64,000 nt of DNA from positions 148,423-212,422 of the forward strand of contig NZ_BPQU01000006.1 of the NCBI RefSeq assembly GCF_022179445.1. Direction: 5' to 3'. How positions within the stretch are numbered: position 1 is the first letter of the stretch; each line of letters opens with the position of its first letter. Source of the stretch: Methylobacterium mesophilicum. Lineage in GTDB: Bacteria; Pseudomonadota; Alphaproteobacteria; Rhizobiales; Beijerinckiaceae. Positions 47,208-58,971 of this stretch are shown here, in pieces. Under the pieces are notes generated by a model. That model was not told the origin of the DNA, did not search any database, and was given only the letters and a program-made list of their open reading frames with translations. Made by a program: the position numbers and the translations under genes.

Positions 47208-47808
47208 GCCTGATAGCCTCGCGAGACCGGCATGCGCCGGTCGTATCTCTGGTGCTGGCCGGCGCTGATCGCGTGGCCCCGCTGCATCGGTTGAGAATTA
47301 GGCGGGTGCAGTTACAGGCCCGTTAATGCGAACCGCTCGCGTTCCGAATCGTGTCGTTCCGGCCATGCCTTGACGATGGCGCATGCGGCCCACACCTCTG
47401 GAGAAGATCCGGTTTCGTCACCGGTGTCGGCGCGCGACGCGTCGGCCCGGCGGCGCCAAGGAGGCCGGCCATGCAGCGCTCCCCCGCCCTCCCGGCGTCT
47501 TACGGAATTCGCCGGTCGGGTATCGGATCTTCCGCGGTCCGAGCCGGGCGACGCGCGTCCACCATGGTCCCTCCCCCCGGGCGGCTTCCGTGCGCTGGCG
47601 TCAGCCCTTCGGCATGAACGGGTCGAACGTGATGCGCCGGGCGCAAGCTTTGCGGGGCGGACAAGTGCGCGCAGGCGTCTGGCGAAGTCGCCTCACGGTC
47701 TGTAGATTAATGTCCGCCGACCCGGACGCCGCTCCCGGCAGGGTCATGACGGGATCGGTATTGGGGGCCGGCGACGCCCGCTCCAATCGAGGGATCGGTT
47801 CGACGCAC
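47208..47808. other. Long intergenic region before clpS
   Basis: About 600 bases without a convincing gene. Frames open on the plus strand here are G+C-driven and read as low-complexity Arg/Pro/Ala. An in-frame ATG at 47710 could extend ClpS by 33 residues. No clear promoter or RNA element was recognised. Confidence 0.5.
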
Positions 47809-48210
47809 ATGACACAGGTCCCCCTTCAGGGCACCGCGATATCGACGACGCTTCACGGGCCGGCGCGTTTGGCGATCACGGCCTCCGGTTCGCGCGCCCC
47901 GGGCGGCGACGACCGGTCCAACACCGCGATCATCACCCGCACCAAGCCGAAGACCAAGAAGCCGAGCCTGTACCGGGTACTCCTTCTGAACGACGATTAT
48001 ACGCCGATGGAATTCGTCGTGCTGGTCGTCGAACGCTTCTTCAACAAGAGCCACGAGGACGCCTACCACATCATGATGCACGTGCATCAGAACGGGGTCG
48101 GCGAGTGTGGGGTCTTCACCTACGAGGTGGCGGAGACCAAGGTGACGCAGGTCATGGACTTCGCGCGCAAACACCAACATCCTCTCCAGTGCGTTATGGA
48201 AAAGAAATAG
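47809..48210 (+). CDS. clpS: ClpS, adaptor for the ClpAP protease
   Basis: 133 residues; the ClpS fold begins at about residue 50 ([17 protein letters not shown]) and contains the N-degron pocket residues (Asn-Asp-Asp, Met) plus HxNGxGxCGxF in [20 protein letters not shown]. ClpS brings N-end-rule substrates to ClpA. It lies 37 bases upstream of clpA in the standard order. An extended start at 47710 is possible; the first 45 residues are not conserved in the family. Confidence 0.96.
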   Translation: MTQVPLQGTAISTTLHGPARLAITASGSRAPGGDDRSNTAIITRTKPKTKKPSLYRVLLLNDDYTPMEFVVLVVERFFNKSHEDAYHIMMHVHQNGVGECGVFTYEVAETKVTQVMDFARKHQHPLQCVMEKK

Positions 48211-48247
48211 GCGCCGTTCGCGGTAGGCACCCACACAGAGGCCAGCT

Positions 48248-50743
<2,496 letters not shown>

Positions 50744-50758
50744 GGGCCCTCACGCCGG

Positions 50759-50788
50759 CCGGCAGGCTTCCGGACCACGGCCTGCCGG
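50759..50788 (+). terminator. Hairpin downstream of clpA
   Basis: CCGGCAGGC (50759-50767) pairs with GCCTGCCGG (50780-50788), beginning 16 bases after the clpA stop. No T run follows, so intrinsic termination is uncertain. Confidence 0.5.
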
Positions 50789-50834
50789 TCTATGACCGCC
50801 GCGACGCGAACGCGCCGCGGCGAGGAGGCGCTTG

Positions 50835-51116
50835 ATGACCGAAGATCTGCACGAGGGGCCTCTATCCCCCGTCACGCATCCTGCGCCTGCCCCGAAGCTG
50901 ACCCGGCGCGAGGAACGGCGCCGCCGCCGCCAGCGGCGTCGCCGCGGCGAGGAGGTGCTGGCCTGGGTGCTGGTGCCGCTGATCTGCGTCGGGATCTATC
51001 TCGGCGTGAATGCCGGCTTCGACTTCTTCGGCACCTCGCCCGGTCAGGTCTGGGACCAGCTGATGCAGGTCAAGACCATGATGGAGAAGCGGTCCGCCAG
51101 CCCGGCCGCGCATTAG
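50835..51116 (+). CDS. Small single-pass membrane protein with basic N-terminal region
   Basis: 93 residues. A highly basic stretch (RREERRRRRQRRRR) precedes one membrane helix (VLAWVLVPLICVGIYLGV), followed by about 30 mostly helical residues. AGGAGG lies seven bases before the ATG at 50835. The topology would place the basic part in the cytoplasm. Family not recognised. Confidence 0.68.
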   Translation: MTEDLHEGPLSPVTHPAPAPKLTRREERRRRRQRRRRGEEVLAWVLVPLICVGIYLGVNAGFDFFGTSPGQVWDQLMQVKTMMEKRSASPAAH

Positions 51117-51166
51117 CGCATCCTGCCGGGCAACAGGGTCACGGCGCCACGCGCGGTCTCGGCTTC

Positions 51167-51214
51167 GCGTCGTCGGTTTCCCGAAAGCCGGCGCCGCCCT
51201 GTCCGGGACGATGC
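51167..51214. repeat. Dispersed palindromic intergenic repeat (copy 2, degenerate)
   Basis: GCGTCGTC...TTTCCCGAAAGCCGG on the left and CCGGGACGATGC on the right repeat the plan of the element at 45653-45698, with several mismatches. Confidence 0.5.
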
Positions 51215-51374
51215 CCGGGGTCTCCGAGCCTGCATCGCCGTCGCCGGCCGCAGGCTCGCGTCCTTTGGGAAGATGCCGCAGAGCTGCCGCGCTTGCCGGT
51301 CCGCGATGGCGTTACAGGTATCCGGCATGAAGCCGGACTGAGCCGGCTCAGAATGGCCCCCCAGCGGTGACGCC

Positions 51375-52673
51375 GTGAGTCCGACCCGACGAACGATCCT
51401 GGCTGCCGCCGTGCTGGCGGCCCCGTCCGTGCGCGCCGCGGCGCGGGGCGGCACCGTGGCGGTCATCGGCGCCGGGGCGGCCGGCCTGGCGGCGGCGTCG
51501 GCGCTGCGCGCAGCCGGGCAGGATGTCGTGCTGGTCGAGGCCCGGGATCGCATCGGCGGCCGCGCCTTCACCGACCGGGCCCTCGGCCCGGATTGCCGCT
51601 TCGATGCCGGCGCCGAGTACATCCACTGGGCCGAGCGCAATCCCTGGGCCCCCGTGGCCCGGGCGTCGGGCGTGCGTTTCGCGCAGGAGGGCGGCTGGGC
51701 CCGGACGCTCATGATCGACGGCCGTCCGGCGACCGATGCGGAGAACGCGGGCCGCCGGGCCGGCTTCTCCGGGCTCGACGCGCTGCTGGCCCCCAAGGGC
51801 GGCGACACCTCGCTGGCGGAGGCCGCCCGCGCCGGGGGCCCGAATGCCGAAGGTGCGGCGGCGGGCTTGAGCCGGCTCTCGCTCGGCGAGGATCCCGAGC
51901 GGGTCTCGGCGGTGGATTACGACCGGCTGTGGTCCGGAACCGACCTCTGGGTCGATGGCTACGGCGACCTCGTGGCGCGCCGCTTCGCCGACCTGCCGGT
52001 CCGGTTGAACTGTCTGGTGCAGGCGATCGACTGGTCCGGCAAGACCGTCCGGATCGAGACCGCCGGCGGCACCCTCGCGGCTGCGGCGGCGATCGTCACG
52101 GTGCCGGTCGGCGTGCTGAAATCCGGGGCGCTCCGGTTCACCCCGGGCCTGCCCGATGGCGCCGCGGCGGCCCTGGATGGCCTGCACATGGGCGCCTACA
52201 CCAAGGTCGGCCTGCGGCTCGACCCCGCCAAGGTCGATCCGGCGGCGCTCGGCGACGCCGTGTCGGTGATCACCGGCGGGCCGACGGTGTATTTCGAGAT
52301 GGGCCCGTTCGGCCGTGCCATCGCGGTGGCCAATCTCGGCGGGGACCTCGCCCGGGACCTGTGCCGCGCGGGCGAACCGGCCGCGATCGCCCTGGCCACC
52401 GAGCGGCTCGGCGCGATCCTGGGCGCGAAGGCGCAGGGCGCCGTCCTGGCCGGCCGGCTCGCCGGCTGGTGGACCGACCCGCATGCCCGCGGCTCGTATT
52501 CCATCGTCGGGCCCGGACATGCCGAGGCCCGCGAGCGCCTGCGCGAACCGGTCGGCGGCCGGATGTTCTTCGCCGGCGAAGCCCTCGCCGGCGGCGGCGC
52601 TATGACGGTCGGCGGCGCCACCCTCGACGGCGAGCGCGCCGCCCGGGAGGTGCTGAAGGTGCTGGGCGCCTAG
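51375..52673 (+). CDS. Flavin amine oxidase family protein, probably exported
   Basis: 432 residues. The N-terminus (SPTRRTILAAAVLAAPSVRAAA) looks like a short Tat signal, with RR at 5-6. The FAD-binding VAVIGAGAAGLAAASALRAAG starts near residue 28, GGRAF follows, and the C-terminal FAD segment is MFFAGEALAGGGAMTVGGA. It belongs to the same superfamily as the enzyme at 5867-7462 but is shorter, quite different in sequence and has no cytochrome or RidA neighbour. The start is GTG at 51375. Its stop codon overlaps the stop of the convergent cyclase gene. Confidence 0.88.
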   Translation: MSPTRRTILAAAVLAAPSVRAAARGGTVAVIGAGAAGLAAASALRAAGQDVVLVEARDRIGGRAFTDRALGPDCRFDAGAEYIHWAERNPWAPVARASGVRFAQEGGWARTLMIDGRPATDAENAGRRAGFSGLDALLAPKGGDTSLAEAARAGGPNAEGAAAGLSRLSLGEDPERVSAVDYDRLWSGTDLWVDGYGDLVARRFADLPVRLNCLVQAIDWSGKTVRIETAGGTLAAAAAIVTVPVGVLKSGALRFTPGLPDGAAAALDGLHMGAYTKVGLRLDPAKVDPAALGDAVSVITGGPTVYFEMGPFGRAIAVANLGGDLARDLCRAGEPAAIALATERLGAILGAKAQGAVLAGRLAGWWTDPHARGSYSIVGPGHAEARERLREPVGGRMFFAGEALAGGGAMTVGGATLDGERAAREVLKVLGA

Positions 52674-53686
52674 ATCCGGGTTCGGATCGCCGCCACGGCC
52701 AGCGGCTGTTCCCGGCCGCGCAGGGTGTGGGATCCCAGATCTTCAGCCACGAGGTCGGGCGGCAGCGGGCCGATCCGGTCGAGCAGGTCGGCCGAGACCA
52801 GCACGTGCACGCCGAGGCTCTTGGACAGGCTCTCCAGCCGGGCGGTGGTGTTCACGACGTCGCCGAAATACGCGATCTTGTGGCGCTCGAGCCCGATCTC
52901 GGCGGTGACCACCGAGCCGCAATGCAGGGCGGCACGGAATTCCGGGACCTGCCCGAACCGCTTCGTCCAGGCGTCGGCCTCGTCGGCGAGCTGCTCGGCG
53001 AACGCGAAGACGCAGCGCAGGCAGGCCGCGTCGCGCGTGCCCCGCTCGATCGTCCAGGTGACCAGGGCCATGTCGCCGATATAGTCGTCGATCGAGCCCC
53101 GGAAGCGCGAGACCGGCAGGGCCAGCGCGTTGAAGACCTGCCCGAGATAGGCCTGCGCCGCGCGGTCGCCGTGGCGGTCGGCGAAGCGGGTCGAGCCGGT
53201 CACGTCGAGGAACAGGAAGATCCGCTCCTCGCTGATCGGCCGATGGTAGCGGCCGATCAGCAGGTTGGCGAAGACGCCGGGACCGATCAGGTCGCGCACC
53301 CGGAACACGAACACCACGAGGACCGAGATCGCGAGCCCGTAGAGCAGGCCGGATTCCGTCATCAGCATCGCGTTCCGCTCGCTGTACATGAAGCGGAACA
53401 GGCGGTTCAGCACGGTGCTGGCGACCGCGTTGCCGGCCACGATCAGGGCGATGTAGAGCGCCACGGTGGCGAGCAGGAACAGCGGCGTCGCCAGCTGACG
53501 CACCCGCTCCCGCATCTGCCGCCACAGCAGCCCGCGCTCGTATAGCAGGATCGGCGTCCCGATGATCGCGCCCCGGATCGCCGAGCCCAGCAGCGGGCCG
53601 ACCGCGAACAGCGATCCGTAGAGCAGGCCGGCCAGGGCGCCGAGCCCCGGCGCCACGAGGTAGAACCAGCGCGGGCTGAAACGCAT
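52670..53686 (-). CDS. Membrane-bound class III adenylate/guanylate cyclase
   Basis: 338 residues. About four membrane helices occupy residues 5-145, and the cyclase homology domain fills 155-330. FLFLDVTGSTRFAD contains the first metal-binding Asp, and IDDYIGDMALVTW the second; FGDVVNTTARLE is the conserved transition-state region. The product is cAMP or cGMP made on the inner face of the membrane. GGACGG just before the ATG at 53686 may be the ribosome site. It could supply nucleotide to the Crp-type regulators in the window, but that is only a suggestion. Confidence 0.88.
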   Translation of the reverse strand: MRFSPRWFYLVAPGLGALAGLLYGSLFAVGPLLGSAIRGAIIGTPILLYERGLLWRQMRERVRQLATPLFLLATVALYIALIVAGNAVASTVLNRLFRFMYSERNAMLMTESGLLYGLAISVLVVFVFRVRDLIGPGVFANLLIGRYHRPISEERIFLFLDVTGSTRFADRHGDRAAQAYLGQVFNALALPVSRFRGSIDDYIGDMALVTWTIERGTRDAACLRCVFAFAEQLADEADAWTKRFGQVPEFRAALHCGSVVTAEIGLERHKIAYFGDVVNTTARLESLSKSLGVHVLVSADLLDRIGPLPPDLVAEDLGSHTLRGREQPLAVAAIRTRI

Positions 53687-53742
53687 CCGGCCGTCCTTCA
53701 CCCCAAGTGCCGGCCCCAAGTGCCGGCCCGACGCGCCGGGGT

Positions 53743-54717
53743 TCAATCCTGCCGGAGGGCGTGAACCGAGAACAGCCCCTCCGGATCGGTCCAGACCTGG
53801 ATCCAGGTCCAGCCGGCCCGCTCCACCAGGGCCCGGAAGGTCTCGACCGTGTACTTGTAGCTGCTCTCGGTGTGGATCGTCTCGCCGGCCGCGAACGCGA
53901 AGGTCTCGGAGCCGATCCCGACATCCTGCGCACGCTGCGAGACCAGGTGCATCTCGATCCGCGAGGGCCCCGGGTTGAACACCGCCCGGTGTGAGAAGGC
54001 GCCGAGATCGAAGCGGCCGGCGAGCTCCCGGTTGATCCGGGTGAGGAGGTTGAGGTTGAACGCGGCCGTCACGCCTGCTGCATCCGCATAGGCGTTCTCC
54101 AGGATCGCGGCATCCTTCACGAGGTCGACGCCCACGATCATGTGGGCGCCCTCCCCCAGGATGCGCCCGAACCGCCGCAGCAGGTCCTCGGCCTCGGCGG
54201 GCTCGAAGTTGCCGATGGTCGAGCCCGGGAAGAAGCCGGCCCGGGGCATGCCGGCGAGGCTCGCGGGCAGGTCGAAGTCGCGGGTGAAGTCGGCGGCCAC
54301 CGGCTCGACCCGCAGATGCGGGAAGTCGCCGCTCAGCACGTCCGCCTGCGCCCGCAGGAACTCGCCCGAGACGTCCACCGGCACGTAGGCGGCGAGCTTG
54401 TCGAGGTGGCGCAGCAGGCGGCGCAGCTTGATGGTCGAGCCGCTGCCGAACTCGACGAGGGCGGCCTTGGCCGGCAGCAGCGCGGCCATCTCGGGGCCGC
54501 TGCGGTCGAGGATCCCGACCTCCGTGCGGGTCGGGTAGTATTCCGGCAGGCGCGTGATCGCCTCGAACAGGTCCGAGCCGGCCGTGTCGTAGAAATACTT
54601 CGGCGCGAGCGCCTTCTGCGGGCGGGACAGGCCGTCCCGCACGTCGGCCAGGAAGGCGAGTTCCGGTGTGTCCAGGGCGACCGCGGTCGCGTCGGAGAAG
54701 CTGGGCTTGACGGTCAA
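53743..54717 (-). CDS. egtD: L-histidine N-alpha-methyltransferase, ergothioneine synthesis
   Basis: EgtD uses three S-adenosylmethionine to convert histidine to hercynine. The 324-residue product matches the family in length (mycobacterial EgtD about 321). PKYFYDTAGSDLFEAITRLPEYYPTR is the family's start, VEFGSGSTIKLRRLL the SAM loop, FFPGSTIGNFEP and ETIHTESSYKY further conserved blocks including the histidine-binding Glu. The start is TTG at 54717 with GGAG upstream. It follows egtB in the same direction with a strong hairpin between them. Confidence 0.95.
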   Translation of the reverse strand: MTVKPSFSDATAVALDTPELAFLADVRDGLSRPQKALAPKYFYDTAGSDLFEAITRLPEYYPTRTEVGILDRSGPEMAALLPAKAALVEFGSGSTIKLRRLLRHLDKLAAYVPVDVSGEFLRAQADVLSGDFPHLRVEPVAADFTRDFDLPASLAGMPRAGFFPGSTIGNFEPAEAEDLLRRFGRILGEGAHMIVGVDLVKDAAILENAYADAAGVTAAFNLNLLTRINRELAGRFDLGAFSHRAVFNPGPSRIEMHLVSQRAQDVGIGSETFAFAAGETIHTESSYKYTVETFRALVERAGWTWIQVWTDPEGLFSVHALRQD

Positions 54718-54800
54718 GGGAGGCTCCGGGGCGCTTCGAGCGCTCGCCGCTGAAATGGATACCGGTTCGGCGTAAGCGAGCGCGTTGGACCAAGGACTGA

Positions 54801-54837
54801 GAGCCGTTCCCGATTGCAACGCGATCGGGAACGGCTC
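54801..54837 (-). terminator. 14-bp perfect hairpin between egtB and egtD
   Basis: GAGCCGTTCCCGAT (54801-54814) pairs with ATCGGGAACGGCTC (54824-54837), loop of 9. The stem starts at the last base of the egtB stop codon. No T run follows on the minus strand, so it may attenuate or process the egtBD transcript rather than end it. Confidence 0.65.
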
Positions 54838-56105
54838 TAGGCGGCGTCGGCGAGGCGCAGGCCGGTGAACTGCCAGCGCTGATGCGGATAGAAGAAGTTG
54901 CGGTAGGGCAGCCGGGCGTGGCCTTCGGGCGTCGCCACCGACGAGCCGCGCAGGACGAACTGGCTGACCATGAACTTGCCGTTGTATTCGCCCAGGGCCC
55001 CCGGCAACGGCCGGTAGCCCGGATAGGCGGTGTAGGCGCTGCGGGTCCATTGCCAGACGAGGCCGAACGCGTCCGGCAGGGCGCCGTCCCGCGCCGCCAC
55101 CTCCCACTCGAACTCGGTCGGCAGGCTGCGGCCGGCCCACCGGGCATAGGCGTCGGCTTCGTAGTAGCTGACATGGGTGACCGGCGCCTCGAGATCCACC
55201 GGCCGCACCCCGCCGAGCGTCATGGTCGCCCAGCCGTCGCCGTCCCGGCGCCAATAGCCCGGCGCCTCCCAGCCTTCGGCCTGGCCGGCGTACCAGCCGT
55301 CCGAGAGCCACAATTCCGGCTTGGCGTAGCCCCCCGCCTCCATGAAGGCGAGCCATTCGCGGTTGGTGACCAGCGCCTTGTCGATCCGGCCGGGCAGGAT
55401 CAGCGCCTCGTGGCGGGGCGACTCGTTGTCGAACGAGAACCCGTCTCCGGTATGTCCGATCCAGGCGATGCCGCGGGCGAGCGGGGCCTGACCGGTCTGC
55501 CCGGAGGCCGCCGGGAAGCGCCAGCCGGCATCGTAAACCGGCCCGAGGGGATTCTGCGCGAAGGCGTGCAGGATGTCGGTGAGCAGAAGCTCCTGGTGCT
55601 GCTGCTCGTGGTACAGCCCGATCTCCAGGATCGGCAGCACGCCCTCCAGGGCGCTCTCGGAGGCCTGGCCGAGCAGCGACTCCACCGCCCGGTCGATATG
55701 CGCCCGGTAGGCCGTCACCTCGTCCATGGTCGGCCGGGTGATCATGCCCCGCTGGATCCGCGGCTGCCGCGGGCCGGCCGCCACGTAGTACGAGTTGAAC
55801 AGGTAATGCAGGCGCTCGTCGAAGATGGCGTAGCCCGGCAGGTGCTCGCGCAGCAGGAACTGCTCGAAGAACCACGATACGTGCGCCCGGTGCCACTTGG
55901 TCGGGCTGGCATCGGCCATCGACTGGACCTGCTGGTCCTCCGCAGAGAGCGGCGCGGCGCGGCGCTCGGTCTCGCTGCGCACGAAGCGGAATGCGGCGAT
56001 CCAGGCGGCGCGGTCGATCGGCCGGGCCGTCACGGGCGGGGGCGGGAAAGCCGCTGCCGGTTGCGTGCGCGTGTCGCCGGAGCGGAGTGCCGCCGTGGCT
56101 GCCAT
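54837..56105 (-). CDS. egtB: Ergothioneine sulfoxide synthase EgtB
   Basis: EgtB is an iron enzyme that joins hercynine to a thiol (gamma-glutamyl-cysteine or cysteine) with O2. 422 residues: a DinB-like N-terminal domain with iron-ligand histidines (KWHRAHVSWFFEQF near 70 and the HEQQHQE triad near 165) and a C-terminal formylglycine-generating-enzyme-like domain (PTEFEWEVAARDG, LRGSSVATPEG). GGGAAG lies upstream of the ATG at 56105. egtA, egtC and egtE are not adjacent, so the thiol donor is not settled and the lyase must be elsewhere. It diverges from murI. Confidence 0.94.
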   Translation of the reverse strand: MAATAALRSGDTRTQPAAAFPPPPVTARPIDRAAWIAAFRFVRSETERRAAPLSAEDQQVQSMADASPTKWHRAHVSWFFEQFLLREHLPGYAIFDERLHYLFNSYYVAAGPRQPRIQRGMITRPTMDEVTAYRAHIDRAVESLLGQASESALEGVLPILEIGLYHEQQHQELLLTDILHAFAQNPLGPVYDAGWRFPAASGQTGQAPLARGIAWIGHTGDGFSFDNESPRHEALILPGRIDKALVTNREWLAFMEAGGYAKPELWLSDGWYAGQAEGWEAPGYWRRDGDGWATMTLGGVRPVDLEAPVTHVSYYEADAYARWAGRSLPTEFEWEVAARDGALPDAFGLVWQWTRSAYTAYPGYRPLPGALGEYNGKFMVSQFVLRGSSVATPEGHARLPYRNFFYPHQRWQFTGLRLADAA

Positions 56106-56366
56106 GCGGATCTTCCCTTGATGACGTCTCTCCTGGGATCGTCTTATCGACGCCCAGCGTGGTCGCAGAAGATATGTCCCCGCGGTGGTCAGACAACCTC
56201 CGCTGGTGATTCCACCTGCGCCCGGTTCGTTCGCCTCATTCGCCGCCGGAGGCGCGGGGGTTAACGGGGAGAACGTGAAAGCGCGGGTCTTTCTTGCGCC
56301 GCAGTGAGGAGGCCTTAACCCTCGCCACCGAGATTCGAGGCGCTGAGTGCGGAGTCCAGAATTTCC

Positions 56367-57242
56367 ATGCGGATCGATCTGATGGCCGGGGCCAGCTTGT
56401 CCCCCGCGGCGTTTCGCGCGTCCCCGGAGCCGACCATCCTGGTGTTCGATTCCGGCCTGGGCGGCCTGACGGTCCTCGATGCGGTGCGCCGCGCCCGGCC
56501 GGACGGCCGCTACGTCTATGCCGGCGACGATGCCGCCTTCCCGTACGGGCGGCTCGGCGAGGCGACGCTCGTGGCCCGGGTGCTCGCGGTGATGGAGCAG
56601 CTCGTCGCGACGCATCGGCCGGACCTGGTGGTCATCGCCTGCAACACCGCCTCGACCCTGGTCCTCCCGGCCCTGCGCCAGCGCTTCGCGACGCCGTTCG
56701 TCGGCGTGGTGCCGCCGATCAAGCCGGCCGCCGCCGCGACGCGCTCGGGCCTGATCACGCTGCTCGCCACGCCCGGCACGGTGGCGCGCTCCTACACGCA
56801 CGATCTGATCGCGACCTATGCCGGATCCTGTTCGGTGACGCTGGTCGGCTCGCCGAACCTCGCGGGCTTCGCCGAGGCCGAACTCGCCGGCGCACCCATC
56901 GACGATGCCGCCCTGGCCGCCGAGATCGCGCCCTGCTTCGTCACCGAGGCTGACGGACGGCGCACCGACGTGGTCTGCCTCGCCTGCACCCACTATCCGC
57001 TGCTGCTGCCGCGCCTCGAAGCGCTGGCGCCCTGGCCGGTGACCTGGATCGATCCGGCGCCCGCCATCGCCCGGCGCGTGATCCAGCTGATCGGCCCGGC
57101 CCGGCGGAATGCGGACCCGGACGGGGCCGTGCACGGCGCCTTCACGGCCGGCACCTGCCTGACCGCGCCGTTGCGCGCTTCCCTCGCCGCCCGCGGGATC
57201 GGCGAGATCGCCGTCGAGGCTATGCCGCTGCCGATGCAGTAG
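56367..57242 (+). CDS. murI: Glutamate racemase
   Basis: Makes D-glutamate for peptidoglycan in the cytoplasm. 291 residues with LVFDSGLGGLTVL near the start, the two catalytic Cys in ACNTAST and CLACTHYPLL, and GVVPPIKPA between. Length is in range (about 265-290). The ATG at 56367 gives a 28-residue lead before the conserved Asp-Ser-Gly-x-Gly-Gly; an internal ATG at 56382 is possible. It stands alone between egtB and the Cache-domain gene. Confidence 0.95.
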   Translation: MRIDLMAGASLSPAAFRASPEPTILVFDSGLGGLTVLDAVRRARPDGRYVYAGDDAAFPYGRLGEATLVARVLAVMEQLVATHRPDLVVIACNTASTLVLPALRQRFATPFVGVVPPIKPAAAATRSGLITLLATPGTVARSYTHDLIATYAGSCSVTLVGSPNLAGFAEAELAGAPIDDAALAAEIAPCFVTEADGRRTDVVCLACTHYPLLLPRLEALAPWPVTWIDPAPAIARRVIQLIGPARRNADPDGAVHGAFTAGTCLTAPLRASLAARGIGEIAVEAMPLPMQ

Positions 57243-57247
57243 GCCGC

Positions 57248-57270
57248 GCGTCCGGCCTCGCCTCGGACGC
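57248..57270 (+). terminator. Hairpin just after murI
   Basis: GCGTCCG and CGGACGC pair across nine bases, five bases after the murI stop. No T run, so termination is possible but not certain. Confidence 0.45.
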
Positions 57271-57406
57271 CGCGTCGGCCGGGGTCGTCCGGTCGCGCGT
57301 CGCAGCGCTCTCGGCGCGCGACAACAATCATGCCTGCTTGCATAATCAGTCGAGACGGTATTTTATCGCTGAGGTTGAGCGATTATATTGATCTCAGGGG
57401 AGTCGT

Positions 57407-58123
57407 ATGACTCTGCGGGCAGCTTTGCTGGCGGCGACACTGATCTGTGTCGCGCAGGCGCCGACGAGTGCGCGCGCCTGCGGCGACGGAGAAGCGCCGA
57501 CCGCCTGCGACGATCCGAGCCCCAACGGCTTCGCCTCCTGGATGCTCGGGCGCGTCAGCCAGGCGCTGCAGGCCGACCGGCACAAGGCGCTGGCCGCCTT
57601 CACCGCGGGGGCGAACGGCTTCCGGACCGCGGACACCTACGTGTTCTGCGTCGGACCGGACGGCGTGATGACCGCCCACCCGAACCCGATCCTGCAGGGG
57701 CACGACGTGCGCGACCTGCACGACAGGACCGGCAACCGCTTCATCCAGACGATGCTGGACACGGCCAAGCCGGGGCAGGTCGCGGTGATCCACTACCTGT
57801 TCCCGAAGCCGGGCAGCACGATCGAGGAGCCCAAGACCACCTACTACACCAAGGCCGGCGACCAGATGTGCGCGGTGGGGGTCTACGACACCGACGCCGC
57901 GGCGCCCGCCGCCGCGACCCCGGACGGACGGGTCGCCCAACTCCGGCAGAAGCTCGACGGGGAAATCCCGACCCAGGCCCGCGCCGACTGGCTCGCGTTC
58001 CTGGAAGCGCTCAACGCGCAGGGCGACGCGAAGACGGCGGCCATCGCGCAGGCCCGCCGGGACATGCGGGCCGCCACCGCCGCGCTGGATTCGGCCGGTG
58101 CGAGGCCGGCGGGGCAGGATTAG
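57407..58123 (+). CDS. Exported single-Cache-domain protein
   Basis: 238 residues: signal peptide 1-23 (ending ARA), then a Cache-type ligand-binding fold of about residues 40-165 (ADTYVFCVGPDGVMTAHP, VRDLHDRTGNRFIQTML, VIHYLFPKPGS, YYTKAGDQMCAVGVY). Such domains usually sense small organic molecules; here there is no membrane or signalling part, so it may be a soluble binding protein. The C-terminus is helical. GGGGAG precedes the ATG. An AT-rich promoter-like zone (TTGCAT, TATTTT) lies at about 57337-57370. Confidence 0.78.
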   Translation: MTLRAALLAATLICVAQAPTSARACGDGEAPTACDDPSPNGFASWMLGRVSQALQADRHKALAAFTAGANGFRTADTYVFCVGPDGVMTAHPNPILQGHDVRDLHDRTGNRFIQTMLDTAKPGQVAVIHYLFPKPGSTIEEPKTTYYTKAGDQMCAVGVYDTDAAAPAAATPDGRVAQLRQKLDGEIPTQARADWLAFLEALNAQGDAKTAAIAQARRDMRAATAALDSAGARPAGQD

Positions 58124-58145
58124 GTTCCGGCCCGGGCCGCCGCGC

Positions 58146-58367
58146 GTGGCCTTGGCCCAGATCCTTCCCCTCGCGGAGGCCGCGACGTTCACCGCCGGAT
58201 GCCTCGTGCTGCGATCGACGTGGATCGATCCGAAGCGCGTCGAGTTCGCCCTGATCCTCGCCGTCGTCGTCCTGAGCATCGCCCTGCTGATCGGGCTGAC
58301 GCCGCCGGACCTGGTCGGCGATACGGGGTGCCTGGACCCGGCCGGCCGGTGGCCCCAGCCGCGCTGA
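58146..58367 (+). CDS. Possible small single-pass membrane protein
   Basis: A 73-codon frame from GTG 58146 with one good membrane helix (FALILAVVVLSIALLIGL). No ribosome site is evident, and the family is unknown. It may be real because such hydrophobic stretches are rare in chance G+C-rich frames, but evidence is thin. Confidence 0.35.
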   Translation: MALAQILPLAEAATFTAGCLVLRSTWIDPKRVEFALILAVVVLSIALLIGLTPPDLVGDTGCLDPAGRWPQPR

Positions 58368-58397
58368 TCGATGGAGGTGGCCGCCGCTATGCCCGCG

Positions 58398-58562
58398 TCA
58401 GCCCAGCGCGACGGCGCTCGCGGGCCGGTCGAGGGCCTCGGCCTCCGTGGGGACGACCAGATGGACGAACAGCATCCCGGCGGCGACGATCAGCGCCAGC
58501 GCCAGGATCCGCCACAGCTCCATGATCGGCTCTTGCGGTGTCGTGTCGGTCTTGCGCGGCAT
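58398..58562 (-). CDS. Small membrane protein
   Basis: 54 residues: MPRKTDTTPQEPIMELW then a membrane helix (RILALALIVAAGMLFVHLVV) and an acidic tail. It could also start at the internal ATG (MELW). It converges with the gene at 58146-58367. Function unknown. Confidence 0.5.
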   Translation of the reverse strand: MPRKTDTTPQEPIMELWRILALALIVAAGMLFVHLVVPTEAEALDRPASAVALG

Positions 58563-58971
58563 CGGTCTCGGATCCCTGTTGTGTGATCTGTCCTGTGAGC
58601 CGGTTCTCGGCCCGTCGCGGGTGGCATGGTCCACCGAAGGCTTGCCTGGCCTTGGTGGCGTAAAGTGGACACCCGCAGGATGAACGCTTCGTAAAATTTG
58701 CAACCTCGGCCGCCGGGGCGTGCGGGGCGTGCGGGGCGTGGCGTTCGGGTGGGCCGGATCAGGCGCACCCCGCTGCCGCCGCGAGCGCCCCGGCCTCGGC
58801 CATGCTCACGGGGATCGCCGCGGCGGAAACGGCCCGCCGCAAGGGTTGCCCCCACAAATCCATCCCCGGCGATACTGATAAGTGTGCAAAATAATCTGCG
58901 CAGTCTAGCTTCTGCCGCAATTTCGATCAGACTTCAGACCTATAAGAGGAGCCACGGGCAGGAAGGACCAG
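58563..58971. other. Intergenic region between two small genes
   Basis: No supported gene. The last 100 bases before 58972 are AT-richer and probably hold that gene's promoter. Confidence 0.45.

Noticed and set aside
54837..57134. Extension of egtB through the intergenic region opposite murI
   Set aside because: The extra 340 codons are antisense to murI and low complexity; a ribosome site precedes the ATG at 56105.
58600..58700. tRNA-like look of the sequence around 58620-58690
   Set aside because: No complete cloverleaf, no TTCRANNC T-loop and no suitable acceptor stem.
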